DNA from: Pseudomonas putida
Lineage (GTDB): Bacteria; Pseudomonadota; Gammaproteobacteria; Pseudomonadales; Pseudomonadaceae
Length of the DNA stretch: 64,000 nucleotides
Assembly: GCF_030159595.1 (NCBI RefSeq)
Contig: NZ_BSKJ01000015.1
Coordinates: forward strand, 1 to 64,000
Reading direction: 5' to 3'
The notes below the pieces were generated by a model that was not told the origin of the DNA, ran no database searches, and saw nothing but the letters and a program-made list of their open reading frames with translations. Made by a program: the position numbers and the translations under genes. Shown piece by piece: positions 62,510-64,000 of the stretch; positions within the stretch are counted from its first letter, which is position 1; each line of letters begins with the position of its first letter.

Positions 62510-64000
62510 TCAGACCCCCACCCCCGCCGTAGTGCGCAACCGCCCTTCGATCCGCCGCTTCAGGCGCCGCTGTTCTATCAACAACCGCGACCCATTCGCC
62601 GCATTGCTGCGCCCCCAGTCTTCAAGCAACTCAAGGCACGAGTGGTCGATATAGCTCAAGTTACCCAGCGGCACATGCAACGTGGTCCCCGCAGGTACGG
62701 TATCCAGCACCTGCGTAAGCGCCGGCACCTTCAGGAACGTCGCCGCACCACTGAGCCGCAGCTCCATGTGCCCAGCCTTCTCCAGGCTCACCAGGTTGAT
62801 CTTCAGCCGCGCCGCCTTGAACGCCAGCTTCAACAACGTCAGGGCAAAGCCCAGCAGCACACCGGTCAGCAGGTCGGTGAAGATGATCGCCAACGCCGTC
62901 GCCGCATAGGTGAACATCGGCATGCGGCCATAACGGCCCAGGCCACGGAAGGCCTTGAAGTCGACCAGTTTGACCCCGGTAAACACCAGCACACCGGCCA
63001 GGCTAGCCACCGGAATCTGTTGCAGCACGCTGCTCAACACCACCACAAAGGCCAATAGCCACAGACCGTGGAAGATCGCCGAAGCCCGCGTCTGCGCACC
63101 CGCTTGCACGTTGGCCGAGCTGCGCACGATCACGCCCGTCATCGGTAGCGCGCCCAGCACACCACAGAGCATGTTGCCGATACCTTGAGCCGACAATTCA
63201 CGATCGAAGTCCGAACGCTGGCCGCTGTGCATGCGGTCTACCGCTGCAGCCGACAGCAAGGTTTCGGCGCTAGCGATGAAGGCCAGGGCAAAGGCGGCGA
63301 CCAGCAGGGTAGGGTCGGCCAACTGCATCAGGTCACCCGGGCTGATCCAGTCGATGGCCTCGGACAGGTCTGCCGGCACTTGCACCCGGTTTACCGGCAA
63401 GGCCAGCCACATACTGATAACGGTCATGGCCGCAACACCCAGCAACGCGCCAGGGACGAAACGCAGCCGTTGAGGCCGAAGGCGCTCCCAGCCCCACATG
63501 ATAGCGATAGTGCCCAAGCCCAGCGCACCGGCCATCCAGCCGGAGCCTGCGCTTTCCTGTGGCAGGGCTGCGGCAACGGTGGACGGGAATTCCAGCAGGT
63601 TCTGCAACCCGGAAGGCTGCGGTGCTGTATCGAACATCACATGCACCTGCGACAGCACGATCAGCACGCCAATCCCCGCCAACATGCCGTACACCACCGC
63701 TGGCGCAGTGACACGGAACCAGCACCCCAGCCGAAGGCGCCCGGCCAGCAGTTGCAGTAGCCCGGCCAGCAACAGGATCGGCCCGAGCATGGCCATGCCG
63801 TGTTGGCGTACCAATTCGAACACCAATACAGCAAGGCCCGCCGCTGGGCCGCTGACCTGTAGCGGCGAACCGGCAAGGAAACCGACGACAACACCGCCGA
63901 TAATGCCGGTAATAAGCCCTTTGGCCGGCGGCATGCCCGAAGCAATCGCAATGCCCATGCATAACGGCAGAGCCACCAGGAAGACCACCACCGACGCCAG
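62510..64000 (-). CDS. SulP-family anion transporter, partial (5' end beyond the window)
   Basis: At least 496 residues of a SulP transporter. The reading frame continues to the window edge through Leu-Ala-Ser before a GTG at 63991, and VVVFLVALPLCMGIAIASG is an internal stretch of the first helix, so the start lies beyond position 64000. The transport domain has 12 or so helices and the C-terminal STAS domain ends at the stop (GTTLHVPLGNLSYIDHSCLELLEDW). Members of this subgroup near carbonic anhydrase genes may carry bicarbonate; sulfate is also possible. Confidence 0.88.
   Translation of the reverse strand: MASVVVFLVALPLCMGIAIASGMPPAKGLITGIIGGVVVGFLAGSPLQVSGPAAGLAVLVFELVRQHGMAMLGPILLLAGLLQLLAGRLRLGCWFRVTAPAVVYGMLAGIGVLIVLSQVHVMFDTAPQPSGLQNLLEFPSTVAAALPQESAGSGWMAGALGLGTIAIMWGWERLRPQRLRFVPGALLGVAAMTVISMWLALPVNRVQVPADLSEAIDWISPGDLMQLADPTLLVAAFALAFIASAETLLSAAAVDRMHSGQRSDFDRELSAQGIGNMLCGVLGALPMTGVIVRSSANVQAGAQTRASAIFHGLWLLAFVVVLSSVLQQIPVASLAGVLVFTGVKLVDFKAFRGLGRYGRMPMFTYAATALAIIFTDLLTGVLLGFALTLLKLAFKAARLKINLVSLEKAGHMELRLSGAATFLKVPALTQVLDTVPAGTTLHVPLGNLSYIDHSCLELLEDWGRSNAANGSRLLIEQRRLKRRIEGRLRTTAGVGV

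Overview
The window is a stretch of Gammaproteobacterial chromosome that I assign to the Pseudomonas putida group. This rests on gene order (glutarate genes, pntA/pntB, algB-kinB, dsbA-cc4-engB-polA, znuA/zur-znuCB, katE, metNIQ, SCO-cyoE-ctaA-cox), on the high GC coding sequence, and on scattered Pseudomonas-type REP pairs with the core GCGGGTTTACCCGC. It reads as ordinary, densely packed core chromosome. I see no insertion sequence, prophage, CRISPR array, rRNA or tRNA.

Layout. 1-9 kb: glutarate degradation (CoA-transferase and glutaryl-CoA dehydrogenase, divergent from a LysR regulator), the three-gene pyridine nucleotide transhydrogenase operon, and an acetyl-CoA hydrolase/CoA-transferase. 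9-12.6 kb: a DUF1127 gene, then three tandem secreted DUF2388 paralogues that run into a DUF4105 protein with two candidate active sites; this is the least understood block. 12.6-26 kb: a GFA-domain protein, a CitMHS citrate transporter, TerC, a Na/Pi cotransporter, an M16 peptidase, a DUF5924 membrane protein, a four-gene MCE (Mla-like) lipid transport operon, a nucleoside-gate membrane protein and GltP.

26-39 kb: envelope and signalling. A lysozyme inhibitor (Ivy) operon lies beside AlgB/KinB, an EAL phosphodiesterase, an AmpDh2-like amidase, a DgcH-like diguanylate cyclase, an EEP-family protein, DsbA and two c-type cytochromes. 38.6-47.8 kb: EngB, an ErsA-like small RNA with an AlgU-type promoter and a strong terminator, PolA, DUF2782, homoserine kinase, and the zinc uptake locus, in which a Zur-box-like sequence separates znuA from zur-znuC-znuB.

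47.8-64 kb: KatE, the methionine importer MetNIQ, then a long minus-strand run for the caa3-type cytochrome c oxidase: coxB, coxA, ctaG, coxC, SURF1, a small membrane protein, ctaA, cyoE and a SCO copper chaperone. The window ends inside a SulP anion transporter. Functionally it combines respiration and redox balance (Pnt, Cox, haem A synthesis, DsbA, cytochrome c4), envelope stress and exopolysaccharide control (AlgB/KinB, ErsA, AmpDh2, Ivy, c-di-GMP enzymes) and nutrient uptake (Zn, Met, citrate, phosphate, glutamate).
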